Translations under genes and position numbers: made by a program
From: an uncultured bacterium
GTDB taxonomy: Bacteria > Actinomycetota > Coriobacteriia > Coriobacteriales > Coriobacteriaceae
Reading direction: 5' to 3'
DNA length: 8,805 nt
Assembly: GCA_905215115.1 (NCBI GenBank)
Contig: CAJMOP010000083.1
Location: forward strand, 1 to 8,805
The notes under the pieces: generated by a model
Database searches by the model: none
The model's input: the letters and a program-made list of their open reading frames with translations, nothing else
Told to the model about the DNA's origin: nothing
In this document: one piece after another, positions 1 through 6,389 of the stretch
How the letters are laid out: every line of letters begins with the position of its first letter
Numbering within the stretch: the first letter of the stretch is position 1

Positions 1-148
1 GGCAGCGGATCCCGACGAGGCCCTGCGCGAGGATATCCGCGCCGCGCTCGAGGAGGGGGAGCCCGCGTCTGCGGTGGCCAAGCGCCTGTCTCAGAAGTAT
101 TCGCGCCGCAAGCGCGATGTCTATGCCATGGTGCTCGATATGCAATAG
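1..148 (+). CDS. rsmI: 16S rRNA (cytidine-1402-2'-O)-methyltransferase RsmI, C-terminal end only
   Basis: This is the last 48 codons of a gene that starts before the window; the reading frame begins at base 2 and stops at TAG 146-148. The visible tail has an acidic helix (DEALREDIRAALEEGE), then ASAVAKRLSQKYSRRKRDVYAMVL. It fits the small C-terminal helical domain of RsmI, where a 'S-x-A-AK-L-A...R-x-x-Y' pattern follows the methyltransferase core. RsmI uses SAM to 2'-O-methylate C1402 of 16S rRNA near the decoding centre. Standing next to metG and rsmA, another 16S methyltransferase, fits this. The catalytic core is outside the window, so the call rests on the tail and the context. No obvious terminator lies between this gene and metG (69 bp), so read-through is possible. 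Confidence 0.72.
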   Translation, partial: AADPDEALREDIRAALEEGEPASAVAKRLSQKYSRRKRDVYAMVLDMQ

Positions 149-217
149 ATGGAGGATATCCAGCCCTTGCGCTAGAATCATCCTCTGTATGCAACGTTTT
201 TCTGGAGGACAAACCCC

Positions 218-1819
218 ATGGATCAAAGCAAGCCTTCGTTCTTTATCACGACGCCCATCTACTACGTCAACGCCGATCCGCACCTGGGCACGGCTTATTC
301 CACCATCATCGCCGACGTTCAGGCTCGCTATCGCCGTTCCGCCGGCTATAACGTCAAGTTCCTGACCGGCATGGACGAGCACGGCGAGAAGGTCGCCGAG
401 GCCGCAGCCAAGCATGGCATGACGCCGCAGGAGTGGACCGACAGCCAGGCTCCGCACTTCAAGGAGCTTTGGAGCAAGCTCGAGATCTCCAACGACGACT
501 TCATCCGCACCACCGAGCCGCGCCAGCATCATGCCGTGCAGTATCTGTGGGAGCGCATGAAGGAGTCCGGTTACCTGTATAAGGGCAGCTACGACGGTTG
601 GTATTGCGTGCCTGACGAGACCTACTTCACTGATACGCAGGTCCAGAAGGGCGACGAGGAGTACGGCAGCGTCGGCCAGCATCTATGCCCCGACTGCCAC
701 CGTCCGCTTGAGCGCGTGCAGGAGGAGTCCTACTTCTTTAAGCTTTCCGCCTTCCAGGACAAGCTTCTCAAGCTCTATGACGAGCACCCCGACTTTGTCG
801 AGCCTGCGTTCCGCATGAACGAGGTACGTAGCTTTGTCGAGGGCGGCCTTAACGACCTTTCCGTGAGCCGCACGAGCTTTGACTGGGGCATTCAGGTCCC
901 GTTTGACGAGGGTCACGTGACCTACGTGTGGTTCGATGCGCTGCTCAACTATATGACGGCCGTCGGCTACGGTGTCGACACCGACGAGGCGCGTGCCGAG
1001 CTGGCCTATCGCTGGCCCGCGCAGTTCCACATCGTGGGTAAGGACATCATCCGCTTCCACTGCGTCATTTGGCCCGCCATGCTCATGGCCATCGGCGAGG
1101 CCCTGCCCGAGCACGTCTTTGCCCACGGCTTCCTGACCGTGCGCAATGCCGAGACAGGCAAGGCCGAGAAGATGTCCAAGAGCCGCGGTAACGCCATCGC
1201 TCCGCAGGACGTTATCGACATGCTGGGCGTTGAGGGCTATCGCTATTACTTTATGACCGACGTGGTCCCCGGCACCGACGGCGCCATCAGCTTCGATCGC
1301 ATGGAGCAGGTCTACAACGCCGATCTGGCCAACAGCTGGGGCAACCTCATTTCGCGCTCGCTCAACATGAGCGCAAAGTACTTTGACGGCTGCGCCCCGG
1401 CTAAACCGACGTCTGCCGACGCGTTCGATAACCCGCTGGCAAAGATTGCCGACGGTTTGGTCGAGCGCTACATGGCCAAGATGGACATGCTCGATTACGG
1501 CGGAGCCAAGGATGAGGTCATGGAGCTCATCCATGCCGCCAACCACTACATCGAGGACTCCGAGCCCTGGGCGCTTGCCAAGGACGAGGCCAAGGCTGAC
1601 GAGCTGGCATTTGTGATTTACAACCTGCTCGAGGCCATCCGCATCGCCGCCCACCTGCTGATGCCGCTCATGCCCCAGACTTCTGTCGAGGCTCTGCGCC
1701 GCCTGTCCTGTGAGGGCGAGGCCGCGAGCGACGACCTCAAGGGCATTTGCGCTTGGGGCCTGCTTGCTGGTGGTCAGCCCGTCGAGAAGGGCGATCCGCT
1801 GTTCCCGCGTCTGGCGTAG
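218..1819 (+). CDS. metG: Methionyl-tRNA synthetase (short form without C-terminal tRNA-binding domain)
   Basis: A 533-residue class Ia synthetase that charges tRNA-Met with methionine in the cytoplasm. The ATG is preceded by TGGAGGA (203-209) at good spacing. The nucleotide-binding core opens with ITTPIYYVNADPHLGTAY; the HIGH-type motif is HLGT at residues 22-25. KMSKS is at 318-322, the active-site strand YVWFDAL at 236-242, and the anticodon-binding motif NHYIEDSEPW at 442-451. The zinc-knuckle region keeps Cys130, Cys157 and Cys160, with Asp133 where a second cysteine often sits. The protein stops soon after the anticodon-binding helical domain, so it lacks the EMAP/Trbp111-like extension of long MetRS forms. 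A TAGAAT at 173-178 could be a -10 box but has no clear -35 partner. A strong terminator follows. The metG-rsmA-tatD neighbourhood resembles an order common in Gram-positive bacteria. Confidence 0.97.
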   Translation: MDQSKPSFFITTPIYYVNADPHLGTAYSTIIADVQARYRRSAGYNVKFLTGMDEHGEKVAEAAAKHGMTPQEWTDSQAPHFKELWSKLEISNDDFIRTTEPRQHHAVQYLWERMKESGYLYKGSYDGWYCVPDETYFTDTQVQKGDEEYGSVGQHLCPDCHRPLERVQEESYFFKLSAFQDKLLKLYDEHPDFVEPAFRMNEVRSFVEGGLNDLSVSRTSFDWGIQVPFDEGHVTYVWFDALLNYMTAVGYGVDTDEARAELAYRWPAQFHIVGKDIIRFHCVIWPAMLMAIGEALPEHVFAHGFLTVRNAETGKAEKMSKSRGNAIAPQDVIDMLGVEGYRYYFMTDVVPGTDGAISFDRMEQVYNADLANSWGNLISRSLNMSAKYFDGCAPAKPTSADAFDNPLAKIADGLVERYMAKMDMLDYGGAKDEVMELIHAANHYIEDSEPWALAKDEAKADELAFVIYNLLEAIRIAAHLLMPLMPQTSVEALRRLSCEGEAASDDLKGICAWGLLAGGQPVEKGDPLFPRLA

Positions 1820-1861
1820 AGACCGCGCGAGCGCCATATCGGCAATTTGCTGTTTAGCTGT

Positions 1862-1899
1862 AAGGGCATGGCCGCCACGGTCCATGCCCTTTTGTTTCA
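1862..1899 (+). terminator. Rho-independent terminator after metG
   Basis: A perfect 10-bp stem (AAGGGCATGG 1862-1871 with CCATGCCCTT 1882-1891) closes a 10-nt loop and is followed by a T-rich tail (TTTGTTTC). It lies 43 bp after the metG stop and 31 bp before rsmA, so it should separate the two transcripts at least partly. Confidence 0.9.
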
Positions 1900-1929
1900 A
1901 GACGCCGCCATCATGCTAAGGAGGCAACC

Positions 1930-2790
1930 ATGACAACTTCGCCTTTGGCAAACCCCACGGCCACCAGGGAGCTGCTGGAGGAGTTTGGCCTTGCGACCAA
2001 GCATCGCCTGGGCCAGAACTTTCTAATCGACAATCATGTGATCGAGCGTATCTGCGAGCTTGCCGAGCTTGCAGGTGACGAGCGCGTACTCGAGGTGGGT
2101 CCGGGTTGTGGAACGTTGACACTTGCGTTACTGCAGGAAGCGGCGTGCGTTACGTCCATTGAGGCCGATCCCGAGCTTGAGCCGGTGCTCGATGCCCACG
2201 CCGCCGACTATGCCAACTTCCGCTTTATCATGGGCGATGCGCTCAAGGTGACGCCGGAGCAGATTGAGCAGGCCGCCGGTGGTGAACCCACGGTGTTTGT
2301 CGCGAATCTGCCCTATAACGTGGCGGCGACGATCATTCTTCAGTTCTTCCAGACGATGCCCACGCTTAAGCGCGCTGTCGTCATGGTGCAAAAGGAGGTT
2401 GCCGATCGCATTGCCGCAGTGCCGGGCAACAAGACCTATGGCGGCTATACGGCAAAGCTCGGCCTGTATGCGCAGGTGACGGGTCGCTTTGAGGTGCCGC
2501 CGCGTTGCTTTATGCCGGCGCCGCACGTGGACTCGGCCGTCGTGCGTATCGACCGTGTTGACGGTGTGGTGCCCGAAGAACTCGATCGCGAATTTGTGGC
2601 CCGCGTGATTGACGCTGCATTTGCTCAGCGTCGCAAGACCATCCGCAATTCCATGAGCGCCAACGGTTTTGCCAAGGACGTGCTCGATGCCGCCTTTGAG
2701 GCTTGCGGTATCGCACCCACCACGCGCGCCGAGACGCTTGATGTTGCCGACTTTGTCCGTCTGGCCCAGGAGCTAATCCATGATGCCTAA
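1930..2790 (+). CDS. rsmA: 16S rRNA (adenine-1518/1519-N6)-dimethyltransferase RsmA (KsgA)
   Basis: A 286-residue SAM-dependent enzyme that dimethylates two adjacent adenines in the 3' terminal helix 45 of 16S rRNA during small-subunit maturation; its loss classically gives kasugamycin resistance. The start ATG follows TAAGGAGG (1917-1924) at 5 nt spacing. Motifs in order are QNFLID (29-34), the SAM-binding loop EVGPGCGTLT (55-64), the catalytic NLPYN (126-130), MVQKEVADRI (152-161), the APHVDSAVV stretch (197-205) and the C-terminal-domain helix FAQRRKTIRNS (231-241), ending with RAETL (266-270). Length and motif order are normal for the family. It follows a terminator, so it probably has its own promoter, which I could not place with confidence. 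Its last 11 bp overlap the tatD start, which suggests translational coupling. Confidence 0.97.
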   Translation: MTTSPLANPTATRELLEEFGLATKHRLGQNFLIDNHVIERICELAELAGDERVLEVGPGCGTLTLALLQEAACVTSIEADPELEPVLDAHAADYANFRFIMGDALKVTPEQIEQAAGGEPTVFVANLPYNVAATIILQFFQTMPTLKRAVVMVQKEVADRIAAVPGNKTYGGYTAKLGLYAQVTGRFEVPPRCFMPAPHVDSAVVRIDRVDGVVPEELDREFVARVIDAAFAQRRKTIRNSMSANGFAKDVLDAAFEACGIAPTTRAETLDVADFVRLAQELIHDA

Positions 2791-3697
2791 TGCCGAACGC
2801 GTGACGTTTACCAAGAAAAAGAAGACGGTTGCTTGTCCCGTGCCCTTGGCACCGCTTGCTGACACGCATGCGCATCTGCTTTCGTTTTGGGGCAAAGAAG
2901 TGCCCGAGACACTCGTGCGCGCCAAAGCCGCGGGCATCGACCTGTTGGTGACGGTCTTCGATCCCATTGCCGATAAGCGCAGCGTGACGGACTATAGCGA
3001 CTGGCTGACGCGCGAGATTCTGCCGATGCAGGATATCCCGCAGATCAAGTATCTTGCCGGCGTGCATCCGTATGGCGCGCCGGACTATACCGACGACGTT
3101 CACGCACAGGTCGTTGCCGCACTCGATGACCCCTTATGCGCCGGTATTGGCGAAATCGGCCTGGACTACCACATGGACTATGATGACGATATCGCGCCGG
3201 CACCTCATAACGTGCAGATTGACTGCATGGCGCGCCAGCTCGAGCTTGCCGTGTGCCGTAACGTGCCGGTGGAGTTGCACCTGCGGCACGAGGACTCGGA
3301 TGGGGAGCGCACCTCGCATATGGATGCGTACAACGTGCTTCGTGAGGTGGGCGTGCCCCAGGCCGGTTGTGTGCTGCACTGCTTTGGCGAGGACCGCGCC
3401 ACGATGGAGCGCTTTGTGAAGCTGGGCTGCTATATCGCCTATGGTGGTGCGGCCACCTTTAAGCGCAACGACGACGTGCGCGAGGCATTTGCGGCGACCC
3501 CGCTCGACCGCATTTTGTTCGAGACGGATTGCCCGTATATGGCTCCGGAGCCCATCCGCGGTCTTGAATGCGAGCCCGCAATGATCTCCATTACGGCAAA
3601 CGCGCTGGTTAACGACCGTGTCGATCGCACTGGTGAGGACGCCGAAACAATCGTGCAAGCCGCTTGGGAAAATGCCTGCAAACTTTTTCAAAAATAG
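2780..3697 (+). CDS. TatD-family metal-dependent hydrolase (putative DNase)
   Basis: A 305-residue amidohydrolase-fold protein. TatD proteins are divalent-metal enzymes reported to have DNase activity, with proposed roles in DNA repair or quality control. The metal ligands expected for the family are visible: DTHAH (28-32, His30 and His32), GEIGLDYH with Glu125, LHLR with His167, LHCF with His200, and ETDCPYMAPEP with Asp250. The GVHPY strand (94-98) is also typical. It is longer than usual (about 255-265 residues) because of a lysine-rich N-terminal extension (KKKK at 12-15) and a few inserted loops. The start chosen is the ATG inside the rsmA end, with AGGAG (2768-2772) 7 nt upstream; the next codon is also ATG, so the true start could be 3 bp later. 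The overlap with rsmA implies one operon. The exact substrate is not shown by sequence, so I give no gene symbol beyond the family. Confidence 0.92.
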   Translation: MMPNAERVTFTKKKKTVACPVPLAPLADTHAHLLSFWGKEVPETLVRAKAAGIDLLVTVFDPIADKRSVTDYSDWLTREILPMQDIPQIKYLAGVHPYGAPDYTDDVHAQVVAALDDPLCAGIGEIGLDYHMDYDDDIAPAPHNVQIDCMARQLELAVCRNVPVELHLRHEDSDGERTSHMDAYNVLREVGVPQAGCVLHCFGEDRATMERFVKLGCYIAYGGAATFKRNDDVREAFAATPLDRILFETDCPYMAPEPIRGLECEPAMISITANALVNDRVDRTGEDAETIVQAAWENACKLFQK

Positions 3698-3700
3698 TTC

Positions 3701-3729
3701 TTGCGTTCGCGATGGCGCTCCGTTATTCT
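3701..3729 (+). promoter_or_regulatory. Promoter of tRNA-Leu
   Basis: A -35-like TTGCGT (3701-3706) is separated by exactly 17 bp from a -10-like TATTCT (3724-3729), which sits 11 bp before the first base of the tRNA. The AT-rich stretch just upstream (3681-3695) could act as an UP element but overlaps the tatD end. Confidence 0.65.
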
Positions 3730-3740
3730 AATTCCTGCAC

Positions 3741-3827
3741 GCGGGCGTGGCGGAATTGGCAGACGCGTACGGTTCAGGTCCGTATGGGGGCAACCCCATG
3801 AAGGTTCAAGTCCTTTCGCCCGCACCA
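3741..3827 (+). tRNA. tRNA-Leu, anticodon CAG
   Basis: An 87-nt type II tRNA. The acceptor stem GCGGGCG (3741-3747) pairs fully with CGCCCGC (3817-3823), followed by A3824 and an encoded CCA (3825-3827). The anticodon stem TACGG/CCGTA encloses the loop TTCAGGT, giving CAG at 3775-3777, which reads CUG. A long variable arm with GGGG/CCCC (about 3786-3797) is typical of leucine tRNAs. The T-loop is TTCAAGT with stem GAAGG/CCTTT (one G-U pair). CTG is a heavily used leucine codon in the neighbouring genes. Its 3' end is duplicated downstream. Confidence 0.97.
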
Positions 3828-3858
3828 TTGATTGAAAGAGCTCCCAGCAATGGGAGCT
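3810..3858 (+). repeat. 49-bp direct repeat, copy 1 (tRNA-Leu 3' end plus terminator stem)
   Basis: This stretch, from GTCCTTTCGCCC to GGGAGCT, is identical base for base to 3999-4047. It comprises the last 18 nt of tRNA-Leu, including the CCA, a short spacer (TTGATTG) and the terminator stem-loop. The distance between copies is 189 bp. The tRNA 3'-end location is where site-specific integrases commonly leave att repeats, but no integrase is present. Confidence 0.95.
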
Positions 3859-3864
3859 TTTTTG
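3835..3864 (+). terminator. Terminator of tRNA-Leu (copy 1, imperfect lower stem)
   Basis: AGCTCCCA (3839-3846) pairs with TGGGAGCT (3851-3858) around a GCAA (GNRA) tetraloop, followed by a T-run. The lower stem contains a G-U pair because a C present in the downstream copy is missing here. It should still terminate. Confidence 0.85.
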
Positions 3865-3998
3865 TTACGGGCCCATCGCAGGGACTTGAACCTGTGAAGG
3901 AGCGAGCGTCAAGAAAACGCGGAGCGTTTTTAGCGAGCTGGCGAGTCCGCCGGCAGGCGGGCGAAGCCGGTGCGGATCCGCGCAGCGGATAGGCGGAC
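3859..3998. repeat. 140-bp structured, apparently non-coding insert between the tRNA-Leu direct repeats
   Basis: No convincing gene is present; the open frames here run through the tRNA and lack ribosome binding sites. The stretch is dense in inverted repeats: AAAACGC-GGA-GCGTTTT (3914-3930, followed by T), GTCCGCC (3945-3951) with GGCGGAC (3992-3998), CCGGC (3950-3954) with GCCGG (3966-3970), and the palindrome GCGGATCCGC (3972-3981). Near its start GGACTTGAACCT (3882-3893) is the reverse complement of the tRNA T-arm at 3802-3813. It could be a REP/BIME-like repeat, a tiny non-autonomous mobile element or a rearranged tRNA remnant. I cannot tell which without a genome search. Confidence 0.6.
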
Positions 3999-4047
3999 GT
4001 CCTTTCGCCCGCACCATTGATTGAAAGAGCTCCCAGCAATGGGAGCT
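3999..4047 (+). repeat. 49-bp direct repeat, copy 2
   Basis: Exact copy of 3810-3858: the terminal 18 nt of the tRNA-Leu sequence with CCA, then the spacer and terminator stem. It is not preceded by the rest of a tRNA; the upstream bases (GGCGGAC) belong to the insert hairpin. Confidence 0.95.
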
Positions 4048-4053
4048 CTTTTT
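4024..4053 (+). terminator. Second copy of the tRNA-Leu terminator (perfect 12-bp stem)
   Basis: AAAGAGCTCCCA (4024-4035) pairs perfectly with TGGGAGCTCTTT (4040-4051) around GCAA, followed by further T. The pairing is better than in copy 1. It would catch read-through from tRNA-Leu before the SPFH gene. Confidence 0.88.
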
Positions 4054-4116
4054 GTTATGCACGATCTCCTTGGACGGGTATCCTAGTACCAACGTGTGCC
4101 TATCAGAGGAGAGACC

Positions 4117-5055
4117 ATGCTGTTTTCCGGTATCATCGCCGCCCTTACCAGCCTTTTGATTCCCATCATCATCCTGTTGCTGCTGCTCCCCAACGCCTGT
4201 TATGTCGTTGAACAGCAGCACGCCGTAATCATCGAGCGCTTGGGTAAGTTCAACCGTATCGTCAACGCGGGCTTCCACGTGAAGGTGCCCGTGATCGACC
4301 GCAAGGCCGCCACGGTGAGCCTGCGCACCATGAAAAACGGTTTTGGCATCGACGTTAAGACCCAGGACAACGTGACCATCGGTCTTGAGGTCTCCGCTCA
4401 GTACCACGTGAGCTATGACATGGGCGCCGGCCCGGCAGATTCGGGCATCTACAAGAGCTACTATATGCTGCAGGAGCCCGTCGACCAGATGCGCGACTTC
4501 ATCACCGACGCCCTGCGCTCCTCCATCCCCGTCTACACACTCGATGAGGTCTTTGCCAAGAAGGATGACATCGCCAAGGATGTCAACGCTACCGTTTCCG
4601 AGCAGATGGCCGCCTACGGCTTCACCCTCGTGTCGACGCTCATCACTAAAATCGCACTGCCGACCGAGGTCGAGAACTCCATGAACGACATCAACGCCGC
4701 CCAGCGCAAGCGCGCTGCGGCACAGGAGCTCGCCGAGGCCGACCGCATCAAGCGCGTCACCGAGGCGACCGCCGAGGCCGAGGCTATGGAAAAGGCGGGC
4801 GAGGGCATCGCCAACCAGCGCAAGGCCATCGCGCTGGGTATCAAAGATTCGCTCGAGATCATCCAGGAGACGGGTGTCGGCAATGACGAGGCCAACCAAC
4901 TGTTCATGTTTACGCAGTGGTCCGAGATGATGACGGAGTTCGCTCGCACGGGTAAAACCTCGACGGTCGTGCTGCCGAGCGACTTTTCGCAGTCGGCCTC
5001 GATGTTCGAGCAGATGCTGGCCGCCGGCAAAGTTCAAAACGATTCAAAGGAGTAG
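4117..5055 (+). CDS. SPFH/band-7 domain membrane protein, HIR (hypersensitive-induced reaction)-like
   Basis: A 312-residue membrane-anchored scaffold protein of the stomatin/prohibitin/flotillin/HflK superfamily; such proteins oligomerise at the membrane and are linked to microdomains or protease control. An N-terminal hydrophobic segment (about residues 5-25, ending LLLLLP) anchors it. The band-7 domain follows, opening YVVEQQHAVIIERLGKF (29-45) and running through KTQDNVTIGLEVSAQYHV, DALRSSIPVYTLDEVFAKKDDIA and DINAAQRKRAAAQ. An Ala/Glu-rich helix (about 196-240) that should form the coiled coil comes next. The motif series resembles plant HIR proteins and their bacterial relatives more than HflC/HflK. 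I chose ATG 4117 because AGAGGAGAG (4105-4113) sits just upstream; the GTG at 4096 would precede the ribosome binding site. rlmH starts 6 bp after the stop, so the two are probably co-transcribed. No NfeD-like partner is in the window. The cellular role is unknown. Confidence 0.88.
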   Translation: MLFSGIIAALTSLLIPIIILLLLLPNACYVVEQQHAVIIERLGKFNRIVNAGFHVKVPVIDRKAATVSLRTMKNGFGIDVKTQDNVTIGLEVSAQYHVSYDMGAGPADSGIYKSYYMLQEPVDQMRDFITDALRSSIPVYTLDEVFAKKDDIAKDVNATVSEQMAAYGFTLVSTLITKIALPTEVENSMNDINAAQRKRAAAQELAEADRIKRVTEATAEAEAMEKAGEGIANQRKAIALGIKDSLEIIQETGVGNDEANQLFMFTQWSEMMTEFARTGKTSTVVLPSDFSQSASMFEQMLAAGKVQNDSKE

Positions 5056-5061
5056 GCACGC

Positions 5062-5532
5062 GTGAAATACACCGTCGTTTGTGTTGGCAAGCTCAAAGAG
5101 CGCTTTTGGAAGGATGCCTGCGCTGAGTACACGAAGCGTCTGGGCGCCTATGCCAAGGTGGATATGCGCGAGGTGGCCGATATCGACCCGGCCAAGGCGG
5201 GCGGTGTGGATGCCGCGCGTGACAAGGAAGGGGCGGCGATTCTTGCTGCCTTGCCGTCTCGAGCGCATGTGATCCTGCTGGCTATCGAGGGCAAGGAGCG
5301 TTCGAGTGAGGAGCTCTCGGCGAGGCTCGACGATCTTATGCTGCGAGGCAGCAGCGACATTGCCTTTGTAATCGGCGGTTCGGACGGCGTGAGTGATGAG
5401 GTGCGCGCCCGCGCCGACGAGATGCTCAGCTTTGGACGCATTACTTTGCCGCATAACCTGGCGCGTGTGGTGCTGCTAGAGCAGATTTACCGTGCCTGCA
5501 AGATCAGTCGTGGCGAGCCGTATCACAAATAG
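5062..5532 (+). CDS. rlmH: 23S rRNA (pseudouridine-1915-N3)-methyltransferase RlmH
   Basis: A 156-residue SPOUT-class (knotted SAM-binding) methyltransferase that N3-methylates pseudouridine 1915 in helix 69 of 23S rRNA, acting on the assembled 70S ribosome. Family hallmarks are the N-terminal VVCVGKLKERFW, the SAM-site loop FVIGGSDGVS (102-111), and the C-terminal knot ITLPHNLARVVLLEQIYRA (127-145) ending in YHK at the extreme C-terminus. The length is normal. The start is GTG; AAAGGAG (5046-5052) lies about 9 nt upstream and runs up to the stop codon of the SPFH gene, so the two genes are probably translationally linked. Confidence 0.96.
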   Translation: MKYTVVCVGKLKERFWKDACAEYTKRLGAYAKVDMREVADIDPAKAGGVDAARDKEGAAILAALPSRAHVILLAIEGKERSSEELSARLDDLMLRGSSDIAFVIGGSDGVSDEVRARADEMLSFGRITLPHNLARVVLLEQIYRACKISRGEPYHK

Positions 5533-5605
5533 GTCGGCAATACGAAACAATGGCGTGGGACAATACCTTTCGTTTTGAGGAATGTGTCTGAAAGGACTAT
5601 GCGAT

Positions 5606-6376
5606 ATGAAGATTGGATTTGTCGGTTTTGGCAATATGGCGAGCGCTATGGCCGATGGCTGGATCGCTGCCGGTGTAGCTGCGAGCGACATGTGCGCCTG
5701 CGCGGGTCGCTACGACGCACTGGTTGAGCGCTGCGAGGCGCGCGGCATGGTCGCCTGCCACGATGCCGCCGAGGTTGTCGCCGCATCCGATATCGTGGTC
5801 GCTGCGGTCAAACCGTATATGATCGAGGAGATATTCGCCCCGCTCAAGGATGCTCTTGCCAAAAAGGTCGTTCTGTCGGTTGCCTGGACCTGGGACAGTG
5901 CCAAGTGGGAGCAGGTCCTGCCGGGCGTCGCGCATATCTCGACGGTGCCCAACACGCCGGTTTCGGTGGGCGAGGGCGTCATCGCTTGCGAGAAGGCTTC
6001 CACGCTTAGTGATGAGCAGAGCGCAGTGGTGCTTGATCTGCTTGGCAAGCTCGGTGCGGTGGTCGAGCTCGATACGAGCCTGCTGTTCGTGGGCGGCACG
6101 GTGGGTGGTTGCGCTCCGGCATTTGTCGCTATGGCAATCGAGGCCCTGGGCGATGCAGCGGTCAAGCACGGTATTCCGCGCGCTGATGCCTATCGCATTG
6201 TGAGCCAGATGGTGCTGGGTACGGCAAAGCTGCAGCTTGCAACTGGCCAGCATCCCGCAGCGATGAAGGATGCTGTGTGCTCGCCCGGCGGCGCCACCAT
6301 CAAGGGCGTCGTTGCGCTCGAGGACGCCGGCATGCGCAGCGCCCTGGTCAAGGCAATCGACGCAACCCTCCAGTAA
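5606..6376 (+). CDS. proC: Pyrroline-5-carboxylate reductase
   Basis: A 256-residue NAD(P)H-dependent enzyme that reduces 1-pyrroline-5-carboxylate to L-proline, the last step of proline synthesis. The Rossmann dinucleotide-binding motif is MKIGFVGFGNM (1-11). AVKP (67-70) and VPNTPV (114-119) are typical of the cofactor and substrate region. The signature DAVCSPGGATIKGV (222-235) is intact. The usual SGSGPA-type motif reads GGCAPAF (167-173), a departure from the common form. I chose ATG 5606 because AAAGGAC (5591-5597) is well spaced before it. The upstream in-frame ATG at 5582 has only a GAGG directly abutting it and would put eight extra residues before the conserved first strand. It follows rlmH by 73 bp without a terminator, so it may share that transcript. 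No proA or proB lies nearby. Confidence 0.94.
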   Translation: MKIGFVGFGNMASAMADGWIAAGVAASDMCACAGRYDALVERCEARGMVACHDAAEVVAASDIVVAAVKPYMIEEIFAPLKDALAKKVVLSVAWTWDSAKWEQVLPGVAHISTVPNTPVSVGEGVIACEKASTLSDEQSAVVLDLLGKLGAVVELDTSLLFVGGTVGGCAPAFVAMAIEALGDAAVKHGIPRADAYRIVSQMVLGTAKLQLATGQHPAAMKDAVCSPGGATIKGVVALEDAGMRSALVKAIDATLQ

Positions 6377-6389
6377 AACCGACCAAAAA

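Noticed and set aside
683..1900. Long minus-strand open frame opposite metG (405 codons), and similar ones opposite the SPFH gene and serS
   Set aside because: These are shadows caused by GC-rich codon bias. They carry no family motifs or ribosome binding sites, and the plus-strand genes are unmistakable.
3747..3992. Plus-strand 81-codon ORF beginning MAELADAYGSGPYGG
   Set aside because: It reads through tRNA-Leu, its terminator and the structured insert. It has no ribosome binding site, and ORFs beginning this way are a familiar artefact of tRNA-Leu genes.
3806..4039. Minus-strand 77-codon ORF whose two ends share LGALSINGAGERT
   Set aside because: The repeated peptide is simply the 49-bp direct repeat translated twice. 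It is antisense to the tRNA and terminators with no start signals.
5541..5576. Weak inverted repeat ACGAAA...TTTCGT between rlmH and proC
   Set aside because: It is only 6 bp with a long loop and no T-tract. It is insufficient for a terminator or operator call.
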